Source: Warburgia ugandensis (Eukaryota; Streptophyta; Magnoliopsida; Canellales; Canellaceae). From it: a stretch of 64,000 nt of DNA. The DNA is taken from NCBI GenBank assembly GCA_035236585.1, contig CP141126.1:6213001-6277000 (forward strand), given 5' to 3'. The translations under genes and the position numbers were made by a program. Shown piece after piece: positions 23,784 to 35,150 of the stretch. The notes beneath the pieces were generated by a model. The model was not told where the DNA came from, ran no database searches, and saw nothing but the letters and a program-made list of their open reading frames with translations. Each line of letters opens with the position of its first letter. Within the stretch, counting starts at the first letter, position 1.

Positions 23784-25259
23784 ATGCAGAGGCGGTTCCG
23801 GCAACGCTGCACTGCTCTCCGAGAACATTGGACGGTCGGATTTGCAAAATTCGTAAGCATCGGCGGCTTCTGCGATCTCGATCTACTTCTGATCAAAGCC
23901 ACCTCCCCAGATGATGTTCCTTTACCGGAGAGATACGTGCATGAACTCATCAAAGTCTTATCTTTCTCGGTTACTGCCTCACGCTCGTTCGTACTGAGTT
24001 TCACTCGCCGATTCAGAAAGACTCGTTGTTGGCGAGTTGCACTCAAGTGCCTTGTACTCCTACATCGCCTGCTTCGGTCCCTCCCCGAGTCAAATTCATT
24101 CCGATCGGATATCTTATGGTGCAGATCCAATGGCTTGCTTTCTCTCTATCCATGCCATTTTCGTGATAGTTCTTCATCAGCTTCCGAAGATTTCACTTTC
24201 TTCATAAGACGTTATGTTTGCCTCTTGGATGAAGCACTTGATTGCGACTCGTTCGTAGACGAAAATGGTGGAATATTGCCGGAAAGTGTGACTGAGACGA
24301 TGAAGGAAGTGGGACGAATTCTGGACCTGGTCCCACAATTACAGAGCCTGATCGACCGAGTTATCGACTGCTATCCAATTGGTGCTGCGGCACGTAGATT
24401 CATCGTGAGATCAGCGATGAAGCAGATCATTCGCGATAGTTTCCACTGTTATAAATCTTTCCAGATTCACGTCATCTTTTTGCTCGATAACTTCGTCCAG
24501 ATGCAGTACCGGAGATCGGTTTCCACTATGCGGATTTACAAGAAAGCAGCAAGTCAGCTTAGTAAACTTAGCGAGTTTTACGAGTTGTGTATGAATAGAG
24601 GGCTATGTGGCTCATATGAGTGTCTGTTTGTAGAGAAGATCCCTCTGGTACAAGTAAGTGCGCTTGAGTCCTTTCTTAATGAGAGGTGGCAATTGACAGA
24701 ATCCTCATCATCAACCTCCACATCAACGTCGACATCAAATTCTTCAGCTTCGACCGTAGAGGGTGCCGACAACAAATTTGCACTCCTTAAGCCAGTGATT
24801 AGTACTGAAATTGATGAACAGATTCCAAAAAAAGCAGCGGAATTCGAAAATCGAAATTTCAAGTCCCTCACTGAGTGGGAGAAGTTTGAGGAACAGTACA
24901 TTGAAGAGCCGCTAATTCAGCTGGAGGAAAATGATAACAGTTGGGAGGTACTAATTTTCAGTGGGTCACCGGAGATATCTTTCGTGCAACTGGTTATGAG
25001 TATGGATGTAGATATGGATATACAGGAAATGTGCAAGCAAATGAGACAGATGGCTGGAAGATGCAGGTGTTCAATCCTAACCCTCTCAATCCCTTCTGCC
25101 ATGGACTTCCTTTACAATACTCCTACAGCCCAGGTAACCCAAATTACTACTATCCAGGTACCCCAAATTACTGCACTCCAGGGATCCCCAAGTATGCCTG
25201 TTTGCCGCCCTCAGGATTATAAGCTGCTGCTTAGCTTAATCATCTTTAGTTTGGCATAA
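23784..25259 (+). CDS. ANTH-domain clathrin assembly protein (AP180/CALM-like)
   Basis: A single-exon ORF of 491 codons from ATG 23784. Residues about 1-290 form an ANTH domain of the plant CALM-like type: VGFAKFVSIGG near the start, then the conserved LLIKATSPDDVPLPERYVHE, RRFRKTRCWRVALKCLVLLH and LLSLYPCHFRD, with YVCLLDEALD. Such proteins bind phosphoinositides and clathrin and sort cargo at the plasma membrane. A Ser/Thr-rich linker follows at about residues 312-328, then the conserved EKFEEQYIEEPLIQLEENDNSWEVL. After that the frame seems wrong: the annotated frame becomes Met-rich, while a second frame (about 24985-25222) reads WKMQVFNPNPLNPFCHG, with an NPF adaptor motif as expected in such tails. 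So the gene is near-intact but may carry a frameshift at about 24955-25000, or simply have a changed tail. No in-frame stop lies in the ANTH domain. Confidence 0.85.
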   Translation: MQRRFRQRCTALREHWTVGFAKFVSIGGFCDLDLLLIKATSPDDVPLPERYVHELIKVLSFSVTASRSFVLSFTRRFRKTRCWRVALKCLVLLHRLLRSLPESNSFRSDILWCRSNGLLSLYPCHFRDSSSSASEDFTFFIRRYVCLLDEALDCDSFVDENGGILPESVTETMKEVGRILDLVPQLQSLIDRVIDCYPIGAAARRFIVRSAMKQIIRDSFHCYKSFQIHVIFLLDNFVQMQYRRSVSTMRIYKKAASQLSKLSEFYELCMNRGLCGSYECLFVEKIPLVQVSALESFLNERWQLTESSSSTSTSTSTSNSSASTVEGADNKFALLKPVISTEIDEQIPKKAAEFENRNFKSLTEWEKFEEQYIEEPLIQLEENDNSWEVLIFSGSPEISFVQLVMSMDVDMDIQEMCKQMRQMAGRCRCSILTLSIPSAMDFLYNTPTAQVTQITTIQVPQITALQGSPSMPVCRPQDYKLLLSLIIFSLA

Positions 25260-28200
25260 TACCGGTACCCTGTTTTTTGTAGTGGCACCTTTCTTCAATT
25301 AAAGCTTTTCTGGTAGATTCATAGTACTCTAGTGGAAGTCAAGGTAGCTACAGGGTTCCGTTTTCTTTCTTTTCTTTTCTTTTTTTCTTATTTGAGTCTT
25401 GTATTCCGTGAAAAACTGCTGAGGTACATAAAAGATGGTTTTGTTTGTTCTTCATTTATGAGTTCAACTTAACAAGAAGAAAGATTTTATTGGAAACAAA
25501 TGATTGGTGCATGTAAGAGATCAAGTTTGGAAGGAGAATATGTATATCATTAGTTATTGATTGTATAGTTACTTCAACCAATGTGTAGAACTACTAACGC
25601 AACTTAGCTTAATTCTCTTTACTATCCTTTTCGTTTCTCTCCTGTGTTTGTTCGTAAATAAGGACTAGATTAATGCCACACACTGGTATGATTGACGGCG
25701 ACCCATTTATGTTGGTTGAGATGGGACCTCACTTGATGGGGTTCCTTGTCATTTTTTGGCATCCCATCTCCCTTTCCTAACAGTGGTTATTTCTGTAAAC
25801 TGGTGGTCAGGTTAGAAGGATAGAACCACTTTCCATTGCGGACTTGCACTGTAGTTGAAATTCTCTGCAGCATCTTCAACCCTCTTTGACCCACAAAATG
25901 CCACACAAGGAGGCCAAATAAAGGCCTTCAAGGAGATTGATTCCAAATGGAATTACAGTATTGTTCTCAGCGCACTTCACAAAAATAGATATCTTTATAT
26001 ACCTCAACTCATTAACTTCTCTGGACAATTGATTAGAAACCCCTTTTAACAATCACAGATACAGTACGCACCAACTAAGATTCATCCTTAGGCCTACTTT
26101 CTAGAAGAACCATGAATAATAATAAGAAATAGTATTAAATGGGAACTGCTAGAACTGCCATTAATTGGTAAGTCAAGTGATGTTTCTATCACAATTTGTA
26201 GCTCTGTTGGTAACAAAAAGAGGTAGGAAAAATCATCTTCTGCTCAATGTTTTCTATGTTCGAAACCCTTCTGACTACAAGATAGTTCATATTTTTCACT
26301 GGTCATCATTATAAATCATCCTTCATAAGACCAACCATATCTACCTTTTCTCGTTTGACCAAAATTTTTCCTTCTTAAACCTACCCATTCTACGTGTCTG
26401 TTCTCGGTCTTCTAACTGTAGATATAGTACTTAAGCGAGGTACACTCCATTTATGGAAATGTATGGTATCAATAGATAGTGCTACAGGGTGTGTTTTTGT
26501 GAGCTTTGGGGTGCCTTTCAGGTGGCATTGATACGAGTATTTCTTTGTTTATTTTGATGTAAGCAAAAGACTAATCCCTTCATTCTCTCTGTTTCATGTG
26601 GTTGCTAGAGTATGTCAATTAATTTTTATTATTATGGTGGTGGACATGCTTCCAAGGCACCAGTAAATCTGGCCAAAGATCAGCAGAAGTTCATTTGTTC
26701 CTCATCCAAATAAGTAACAAACTCTCTCGGTATCCTGAGTTATTTGGTCTCCTTCCCCGAAATGCGGTTTAAACTGATTGGCATATCCTGATCAAAACAC
26801 GCCTGTATGCTGTAGGATTAGCACAATAGTTTAGTGGGATGAATTCTACGAAAGAAAAGATCTATACTCCAATTTTTTTTAAATGACATAGTTGGGTCTT
26901 ATCCCAGCAGAGGCGTGATTCCAATTGGATTGATTTGTTAGAATCAATTCTGCTGCAGTTACTGAAATTCAAAGGAACATATGTCACTTGTAAGGCATTA
27001 GAAATCGTGAACAGATCTAGAGCTCTGCTCTCCATTTGTTAATCGAGAGTGTCATTCACCTTCGATGAGATCAAACCAAATCGAAGAATGGCAAGGAAAC
27101 AGAGTAATCTTTTTGTTGCCAAGTTCTCCATTGCCATCTCTGAAAATCGCGGAGTACTTCATGAAGATGGACCTTGTCTTGATATCTGTGTTCCTTAGTT
27201 GAGTTAGTTAGTTTTCTCCTTCCCACCCTCATTCCCTGTTATTTTCTTTACCTTTTCAGCATTTTTTGTTTCTTATTGATCTTCCGAGTAATTGCAACTT
27301 ACCCAGTCTAAAGAATGGTTCTCAAGATTATGAAAAATCCCATACACAAATTACAGTTAGAAGGAAATGACAAATAAGGTTGTCTCTTTCACATCTTATA
27401 TCAATTCAAACATGCCTCAAAAATATTAGTCATATATGGGGATTTTTACTATATCGCAGGGCACATAATGATTTTATTTTATTTTATCCTCTTAGTAGAT
27501 AAGTGGTGACATCAACGCACAACCCCATGGTTGTGGGATAAGGCACTTTGACCAACTAGGCTAACGTTACATTGCTACAGTATTTATGAATGTACCAGAC
27601 AAGACGACTGCTCTTGGTTTTCGAGGAGAAAATATAATGTTCTCAATGAACTTCTACTATTAGAAAAAGAAGAAGATATAATGTTGCAGAGAGACTCACA
27701 ACCATGACCCCGAACATCTATCATAGGAAGTGAACGAAGTTGAAACGTTCAATTTGCTTGCCCACAGATATCAATCTTCTTCTCTTTCAGGAGGAAGGCC
27801 ACAAGGCAAAAGCATTTTCTGTATATAATTGTTGCGCTCTAGACCAATAGAATCGTTTTCTGCAACGGGAAAATAGGCTAAGATTGGATTGTGGCCAATA
27901 TATGAAGCATAGTATCACGTTTGACGTCCATAGCCCACTCGAATCTATGCAGATTAGCGTGTTTCCACATAGTTAGCCTGAAGATGCTCAAGCTGGGAGT
28001 CAATGTTAAACCAGTAGTTTGCCTGCACATTTACTTGGTCAAGTCTTGCCAATGTGCAGAGACCAATCGCGTATACGGTCTTCCCATTACCAAGATCCCA
28101 CGGCCGCGCACAGACCAAAACACACGCTCTCTCTCTAACTACCAAGATCAAATGAGTGGTTTCTCACCTGCGCCTAGTCAAACTAGGAATCTAAATGCAG

Positions 28201-28769
28201 GTGTAAGAGTTTGTCTTATATCTATAGTGGAGAACAAACACAACAAAAATAGATCATAAACTAAGTAACAAAAAATGTTCAAAATTATAGACCATTTGAT
28301 TAAATACAGAGTCTAAAATTTCGGAGAAAAGAAGAAAAAAATAAGCGACATTGGAGAGATACATGACAAGGACAACCGAACTATGGAAACTCCTATTTTG
28401 TTTTCCTTTACTTGCTCTTGTTGATTTCCTTGTTTCTATCTCTGTCGTAGCTTGCACGCTAAAAGGTTATATTGATGCAACATGCATGTATGCAAGTGAT
28501 TGAGGTTGGGGCATCCAAAGCGAATCCAGCTCAAGCGGATATACAGCAAGGAGAACTGTAGAAGTTGCTAGGTGCTATGAATTCTACGCAGTAAGGCGTT
28601 TAGTCTCCGCCTTAGCCTTTTCGTCTCCGAAGTTCAAGCATCGTTTGGCTCAATCCGAAACGATTCGCATATCAGCTGGTGTTATAAGAATTTCACTACC
28701 CCTTTGCAGTTCCTGCTTATCCAATAGAACAAGAAAATCTTGAAAGATTAACAATGTGCAGTAAACCAA
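25260..28769. other. Intergenic sequence, nothing recognised
   Basis: It begins with the 3' untranslated region of the ANTH gene, including a CTTTT-rich tract near 25363-25390. The remaining sequence has only short ORFs without family resemblance. A small plus-strand ORF at 25855-26049 and one at 27921-28259 show no recognisable domain. Confidence 0.5.
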
Positions 28770-28834
28770 GGGTCCATGGCCTAGTGGTAGAGCATTTGAC
28801 TGCAGATCAAGGGGTCACAACCCCGCTGGGCACT
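28770..28834 (+). pseudogene. tRNA-Cys (GCA) relic with a deleted T arm
   Basis: The sequence starts GGGTCCATGGCCTAGTGGTA (acceptor stem, A box and D arm), has the anticodon arm TTTGACTGCAGATCAA with anticodon GCA, and ends TGGGCACT before a short T run. An intact plant tRNA-Cys is 72 nt; this is 65 nt. The T-arm region (GGGGTCACAACCCCGC) lacks about seven bases, including most of the TTCGA loop and B box, and G2 faces A71 in the acceptor stem. It should be neither transcribed well nor folded correctly. Confidence 0.8.
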
Positions 28835-28933
28835 CTTTTCGGATGAATTATTACATTCTGATCGCTGATTGCATTCTACTATAATAATTAAACATGACAA
28901 ATAATACGCTACAGTTAACCAAGAAGGACAAAG

Positions 28934-29289
28934 TGTTGGGGATTTTCGTCCCCGCCCAAGATCATACACACAAAAAACGCAGAGTTTAACGTGGTTCGGC
29001 CAATAAGCCTATGTCCACGGGAGAGAATGATTTCACTATGAAACCGGGGTTTTACAGAGAGGTATACACGGGGATTTTTACAGAGGAATGGGGTTGTCCG
29101 CCTTGCCCTCTAGGTATCCCTATTTATAGGGAATTTTAGGGCCTGTTTTTCAACACATTTAACACAAAGTCAGTGGCGGTGGCCGACGGCGGCGCCCGCC
29201 GCTGTTGAAGTCCCAGCGGTCGACGCAGGCTGGCTGCGCCCGCCACCGTTGAATACGGCGGCGGGTACGAAAATGGGTCTGGACCAACA
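28934..29289 (-). mobile_element. 3' LTR of copia element 2
   Basis: A 356-bp LTR, on the minus strand TGTTGGTCCAGACCC...GACGAAAATCCCCAACA. On its internal side (29290-29310) is the polypurine tract GGAGGGGGAGATT (minus strand). Target duplication CAAAG is at 28929-28933. Confidence 0.95.
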
Positions 29290-32200
29290 AATCTCCCCCT
29301 CCGGGCCCGTGGCGAAGGAGGTTTCTTCACGTATGGACTTTTAGCAGAAGCCCATCCTGGCTAATTCTCTGCAACTCTCAAACTTGCTTCGAGGTAATGC
29401 TTTTGTCATCATATCTGAACTATTATCGTCAGTATGAATTTTCTCAAGCTCTAACGACTTCGAGTCCAAAATATCACGTATCCAATGATACCGAACATCA
29501 ATGTGCTTTTACCTTCCATGAAAAGTAGAATTCTTGCTAAGGTGTATAGCACTTTGGTATCGCAAAATAACGCATACCTCTTACGCATAAAGCCAAGTTA
29601 GGATTCACGAACTTCTTCATCTGATAACTCTTTGCATGTACATCACGATACAACTCGGCCTCTGTCGTAGATAAGGCAACACACTCGTAGCTTTGATTGC
29701 CATGACCATGACTCCCCTGCAAAAAGTAATTAAGTAGCACGAAGTAGACTTCCCTCGTGTCAATATCACCAGCCATATACGAGATCGGTGTAGCCCTCAA
29801 GCACGGGGCTTGCAGTCTGCCAAAATCCCCAAACACAACTTAGAAGTACCACGTAGATATCTCAATATCCACTTTGCATTCAATGTTCTTTTCACGGATT
29901 TGATAGAAAACGGCTCCAATACTGGCCATATGTAATGTCCGGTCTAGTGCATACCATGGCATACATAAGGCACTGAGTGAAGCATAAGGAACATCTTGCA
30001 TGTATTCCTTCTCGGCATCACTTGTTGGAACTTGATTCTTACTAAGCTTAAAATAAGTAGCAAAGGTGTACTAACCACTTTAACTTTATCCATGTGAAAT
30101 CGTTGAAGTACCTTTTCTATGTACTTCTCTGAGACAACTGCCATAACCTCTTATTCTTCTGTCACGAATGATAGAAATCCCGAGAATCGTCTCGCGGATC
30201 CTAAGTCTTTCATAGCAAAGACTTTGTTCGACCTCCTTTATGGTGATCCTTGAAGAGCTTCTTCCAACAATAAGCATATCGTCGACGCAGAGTAGTAAGA
30301 TGATGAAATCATCTTACGAGAATCTACGCACAAACACACGGTGATACGAAGTAGTCTTTTGATAACCCTGTTGGGTCATGAGCTGCTCGAACTTCTGTAC
30401 CAACGTACGGAACTGCTTTAAGCCATACGAGACTCTTCTTCGGCTTGCGAGACATACTTCTCTTTGCCTTTAGCAACAAACCCTTCCGCTGCTCCATATA
30501 TATCTCCTCCTCTAAGTCATCATGGAGGAACGCCGTCTTCACATCCATCGCTCAACCTCCCGGATCAAGGTTTGAGGCCAAACCCAATACAACTCGGATT
30601 GAAGTCATTTTAACAACAGGTGAAAATATCTCCTCGAAATCAACACCTTTTCTTTGACCAAAGCCTTTCACGACAAGTCTAGCTTTGTATCGTGGTTGTG
30701 AAGTGTCACCTTCGTACTTCACCCTGTATATCCATGGAATTCTTCAAAGCTTATGCCTTGAGGTAATCTTGCAGGCTCAAAAGTGTGGTTGTCTTGTAAG
30801 GATTTCATCTCATCCTTCATAGGCGCAATCCACTCTGCATTCTCTTCACTTTCAGCGCCTCTCGTGTAGCTCTCGGGTTCTCCCGTCGGTGAGGAGTACG
30901 TACTCATACGATGAATATCGAGTGGAGGGTTGATGATCTCTCGAACTCCGTCTCAATGGAACTGCGGGTTCCTCAGTAGGTACCTCCTGCTGAATATCAT
31001 CAACCTCTGACGAAACATCCATGTCTTGACAGCCTTCATGTTCTCCCTCGGCGATTATCTTGAACATCAACTAGAGAGCACCACCATGGTCATTGGTGCC
31101 ATCTACACTTGGCGTATGTGAAACGAGGCCGGATCTAAATGCGTCGAGTATCGAACTTTGAGTTTACGATACTTTGGCTTTGTCGATGTGTTCAATGGTT
31201 TGGTCTTCCATAAAGACCACATCACGACTTCTAACGGCTTCTTTGCAACGGGATCATATGGCCGTAACCAAACTCATCACGCCCATAGCCGATGAAAATG
31301 CATTGTTTGGTCTTGACGTCTAACTTGGACCTCTCATCCCTTAGGTATATGTACAAACGCTTTGCACCCAAATACGCAAATGATCGTAAGAGACATCTTT
31401 TCCATACCATAGCTTGTCGGGAACATACGCATTCAAGGCAACTATTGGGAGATAGGTTAATAACATAGGTGCGGTGTATAGCGCCTCACCCCGGAAAAGG
31501 CAACCGGCACAGCCCGGAAAGCAAGCATCGACCCTCTCCATCAATGTCTGTTCATCCTTTCTCGCTAAACCATTTAGCCGAGGAGTCTTCGGAGGAGTTC
31601 TTTGATGTACGATCCTTGCTTCTTACAATAAGCATCGAAAGGTCCACAATACTGTGCCAGATTGTACGTGCGAATGCATTTCGACTTCTTCCCGTTTGCC
31701 GTTCAACGAAGCTTGAAATTCTTTAAACTTGTCAACACCCGATCCTTAGTTTTCAAAACATAGACCCGAGTTTCTGGAATAATCATCAATAAATGTGACA
31801 AAATATAATGCACCACCAAATGTGCGTACCTTCATAGGACCGCATACATGCGAATGTACCAATTCAAGCACGCTGGCTTTCTGGAAGAATGATGGCTTTT
31901 GAAGGAAACTGCGTTCTTGCTTCTAGGCAAGACAATGAGCACATTTGCTCACCTTTGTAGCTTTGAGCCACAGAAAGCAAATTCTTCTTGACTAGACAAC
32001 CTAGTCCTTTCTCACTCATGTGGTAGCGCACTTTATGCCACAACTGCGAAGAACCAACAACATCAAGCTGCGTTCACGAGTTACTAGGAATCGAAGCTTG
32101 CATCACATACAAATTTGGATGATTTCTTCCCTTTGGCGACCACAAGCGCTCCCTTAGAGAGCTTCCCCGTCCATCGCAGGTACTAGTACCCATCATCATC

Positions 32201-33435
32201 AAGCTTTCGGGCGATGATTAAGTTCAATAGGATATCCGGTACATGTCGAACGTCCTTAAGAATCAACCTTGTTCCGTTGTTGGTGTCCAAGCAGACGGAT
32301 CCGATACTCAACAACCTTTGACAGCCCATCGTTACCCATCTTCAACACTTCAAAGTCACGGGAGTGTACAAGGTGAAAAACTCTCTCCTCGAGGTAACAT
32401 GAAAAGAAGCACCACTTGTCAACAACCCATCCAATCTCATTGGAGGCTGGGTTGAATTCATTTTCATCCATGAGACCACAACAAGGCACGAAGTAGTGGC
32501 GACTACCACGATCATTCCCCTCATCATTTCTTCTCTCCTGCTTGGCATTCTCTGTTTTGTTCTCGGCTTTCCATTTGTAACACTGCCTTTTAATGTGACC
32601 CTTCTTGCCACAATAATTGCATTCCATTCTTGTATCTGGACTTAGATTACTCCCGCTTCTATTATTCTTCTCCTGTCCTTTGATCTTGCTTCTCCCTCGA
32701 TTTTCTGAGATCAAAATCTCAGACTGTGATGTGGTGACAACTTGAGCTCATCGCCTCATTTCTTCATTTGGAACGCTTCTCGCGATTCCCATGTCACACA
32801 AGACAGGAGCGGTAAATTAGCCCAGAGAAACACGAAAATTTTCCCATGAGTCGGGCAAAGTATTTAAAAAGCCATAAACCCATGATATCATCGTCAAACC
32901 TGACGCCAACATCGGATAGTTGCTGAAAGCATCCGGTCAACTCGTTCAAGTGGTCGGAAATAGAACTCCCTTCCTTGTATCTCAAGTGCATCGCTTGATT
33001 AAGTAGGAATAACTTATTATTCCCAGTTCTCGACGCGTACAAGGCTTCTAATTTGATCCATAGAGTTCTAGCATGTATTTCATTTTGAATATGATTCAAA
33101 ACATTATCTTCTACCCATTGTCGAATAAAACCACATACCTGTTCGTGTTCAAAAGCCCACTCTTCTTCGGACTTATCTTAGGTTTTGAGTAGCAAAAACA
33201 GGTAGATGTAATTTCTTCACAAAAAGAAGATCTTTCATTTTTCCCTTCCACTTGTGATAGTTAGTATCATTTAAGCAAATCATTTTGCTCATATTTGCCT
33301 CCATAAGTAAAGAAAGAGTACTTACAGCAATTTCAGGAGAAAATCTTACAAATTTGAGAACACCACTGCGTTTGCCAAGAACTGGTCTATCCCCCTTGAA
33401 AACCTGCCAAAAATAGGTCTACTCCAATCGAATCA

Positions 33436-33532
33436 CTGTAGCAGGAACAGTTGTAGTACTGTAGTAGTACTGTAGCAGGAACAGTTGTAGTACTGTAGTA
33501 GTATTGTAGTAGTACTGTAGCAGGAACAGTTT
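33436..33532. repeat. Leader tandem repeats of copia element 2
   Basis: CTGTAGCAGGAACAGTTGTA units start near 33436, 33470 and 33515 (spacings 34 and about 45 bp), lying just downstream of the primer-binding site in the element's 5' leader. Copia element 1 has different, degenerate repeats in the same place. Confidence 0.8.
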
Positions 33533-33611
33533 TCTTCCTCCTCTCGACCGGCGGAATTGCAAATCCATTTTCTCCCTCTGTTTCACGGCAGAACCGAGCT
33601 CTGATACCACT

Positions 33612-33965
33612 TGTTGGGGATTTTCGTCCCCGCCCAAGATCATACACACAAAAAACGTAGAGTTTAACGTGGTTCGGCCAATAAGCCTACGTCCACGGGA
33701 GAGAATGATTTCACTATGAAACTGGGGTTTTACAGAGAGGTATACACGGGGATTTTTACAGAGGAATGGGGTTGTCCGCCTTGCCCTCTAGGTATCCCTA
33801 TTTATAGAGAATTTTAGGGCCTGTTTTTCAACACATTTAACACAAAGTCAATGGCGGTGGCCGACGGCGGCGCCCGCGCCATTGTTGAAGTCGGCGGCAA
33901 GACCGGCTAGCTGCGCCCGCCACCGTTGAATACGGCGGTCGTCTGAAAATGGGTCTGGACCAACA
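33612..33965 (-). mobile_element. 5' LTR of copia element 2
   Basis: A 354-bp LTR on the minus strand, followed by the primer-binding site. It differs from the other LTR by scattered substitutions plus one cluster near 33877-33945, so the insertion is not recent. Target duplication CAAAG is at 33966-33970. Confidence 0.95.
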
Positions 33966-34371
33966 CAAAGTGCACAATCTTTTCACAAGGGAAGAATGAT
34001 GGGTAGGTGCTCACGACAGCTGCTTGTTGAATAGAGACAGTTATTTAAACAGGGTTTTATACCGCCCATGATCAAAAGAACATTTTTTTTAATTCTAAAA
34101 TCACCCAATCCTTGATCTTTACAGAACAAATAGCCATTTAGAGTCATCGAAATCAGATGGACTAGTCCCATCAAGAATTTATGAGGCCATCAACCAACCA
34201 TTCGTGGGGCAGCGCACCATCTCATCAGTCGTTTTTACATAATACATCGCTTTCAACATCAACCTAAGTCTCCTCGAAACTTTCATATACATGGAGAAAT
34301 TATTTATCCCACCCACGCTGATACTAATCTCCTTATCTACATAGTCGACCAAGTAGAAAATAAGCGGCTTC

Positions 34372-34619
34372 TCAAGTTCCACCTTCCCAATCGTCGCCCA
34401 AGAAAAAGATCGTCGGTTTCTCCGGTTCCATGATCTCGACCGTTCCTTCGAGCATCTTCGCAACCTTCCCCATCGAGGGCCTTTTTTCTGGCCGAGCTTG
34501 CACGCACCACATCGACGTCTTAACCATTCGATCCACCAATGCAAAATAAACCCGATCATCATAACTGTCCATAATCTGACGATCCAGAATCTCCTCCACG
34601 TTCTTCTTTGTGTACACCA
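34372..34619 (-). pseudogene. S-domain receptor kinase, C-terminal end of the kinase domain
   Basis: The minus strand reads VYTKKNVEEILDRQIMD, then MVKTSMWCVQARPEKRPSMG and KVAKMLEGTVEI, ending with a stop at 34372 after FFLGDDWEGGT. This is kinase subdomain XI with the invariant Arg (RPSM) and the short tail of S-domain receptor kinases. It is the direct continuation of the gene piece ending at 37916: removing the retroelement and one 4-bp duplication joins ...WAFELV to YTKKNVEE in frame. The sequence 33971-34371 is the former 3' flank, with nothing else recognised. Confidence 0.9.
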
Positions 34620-35150
34620 TGTCACGGGATTGCACTTTCACCTATGTTAAACCCGTGCGGCATTTGTGCACAACTCCAATTCCCAGGCACAAGTCAGCCT
34701 TTAACCCCAAACTCTCACTTGCTAGGGTTACACTCACTCACCCACTCAAGCAATGAGAGGAACTCAAGAGAACTCAGAAAGGAACTCTCTTAATGTATTC
34801 ACTTTAACTGAACTCTGAGCTGATTACAAGTGAGGAGCTTACACCTATTTATACTTGCTCTTCCCCATCCACCTCCTCAATGGATGGTCCAGATTATTCC
34901 AAATGTCTACAATTCAACGGTTATGGACTACTCTAGAACTCTCTCTAGAGAACTCTACACACTTCTCCAACCTTCTATCTTTCTACATATTTAGAGAGAC
35001 TTCTAGAAATCGGGCCTTCTAGATTCAGGCCAAGTTCCATGGACATTCACAAGCAAGCCTGAGTCTCTAAGGTCAGGTCCATGTCCCAAGTGAGCCTTCT
35101 TTAGAGGCTGCAAGCCTTAGTCACGGGCCTTGCAGTGCAAGTCCGTGACA
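34620..35150 (-). mobile_element. 3' LTR of the gag-protease element
   Basis: A 531-bp LTR with perfect 8-bp inverted ends (TGTCACGG...CCGTGACA). The adjoining polypurine tract AGTGGGGGAGTC (minus strand) lies at 35151-35162. By hand comparison it differs from the 37375-37915 copy at about 14 positions, all transitions, and lacks a roughly 10-bp insertion. Confidence 0.95.

Larger units (their letters stand above)
28934..33965 (-). mobile_element. Ty1/copia element 2, full length but decayed
   Basis: A 5.03-kb element with two LTRs (356 and 354 bp), perfect target duplication CAAAG (28929-28933, 33966-33970), a tRNA-iMet primer-binding site (TGGTATCAGAGC, minus strand, 33598-33609) and a polypurine tract. 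Order on the minus strand: gag (LWIKLEALYASRTGNNKL, about 33099-32794), zinc knuckle CNYCGKKGHIKRQCYKWK (about 32640-32575), protease relic (ASFHVTSRREFF, about 32400), integrase pieces (32200-31340), reverse transcriptase (DVKTAFLHDDLEEEIYMEQ, about 30550; the catalytic-loop region reads CVDDMLI near 30280), and RNase H (ALSTTEAELY, about 29680). Many frameshifts and stops break it into pieces. Integrase before RT marks it as copia, closest in style to TNT1-like elements. It is the same family as the element at 11086. Confidence 0.93.

Noticed and set aside
23732-24130. Minus-strand ORF opposite the ANTH gene start
   Set aside because: Antisense shadow of a well-supported coding region, with no domain of its own.
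28770-28834. Functional tRNA-Cys gene
   Set aside because: The T arm lacks about seven bases including the B box, so neither transcription nor folding would be normal.
34179-34625. A 148-codon Arg/Trp-rich frame over the kinase end
   Set aside because: It is the out-of-frame shadow of the kinase C-terminal exon, which has clear subdomain XI motifs.
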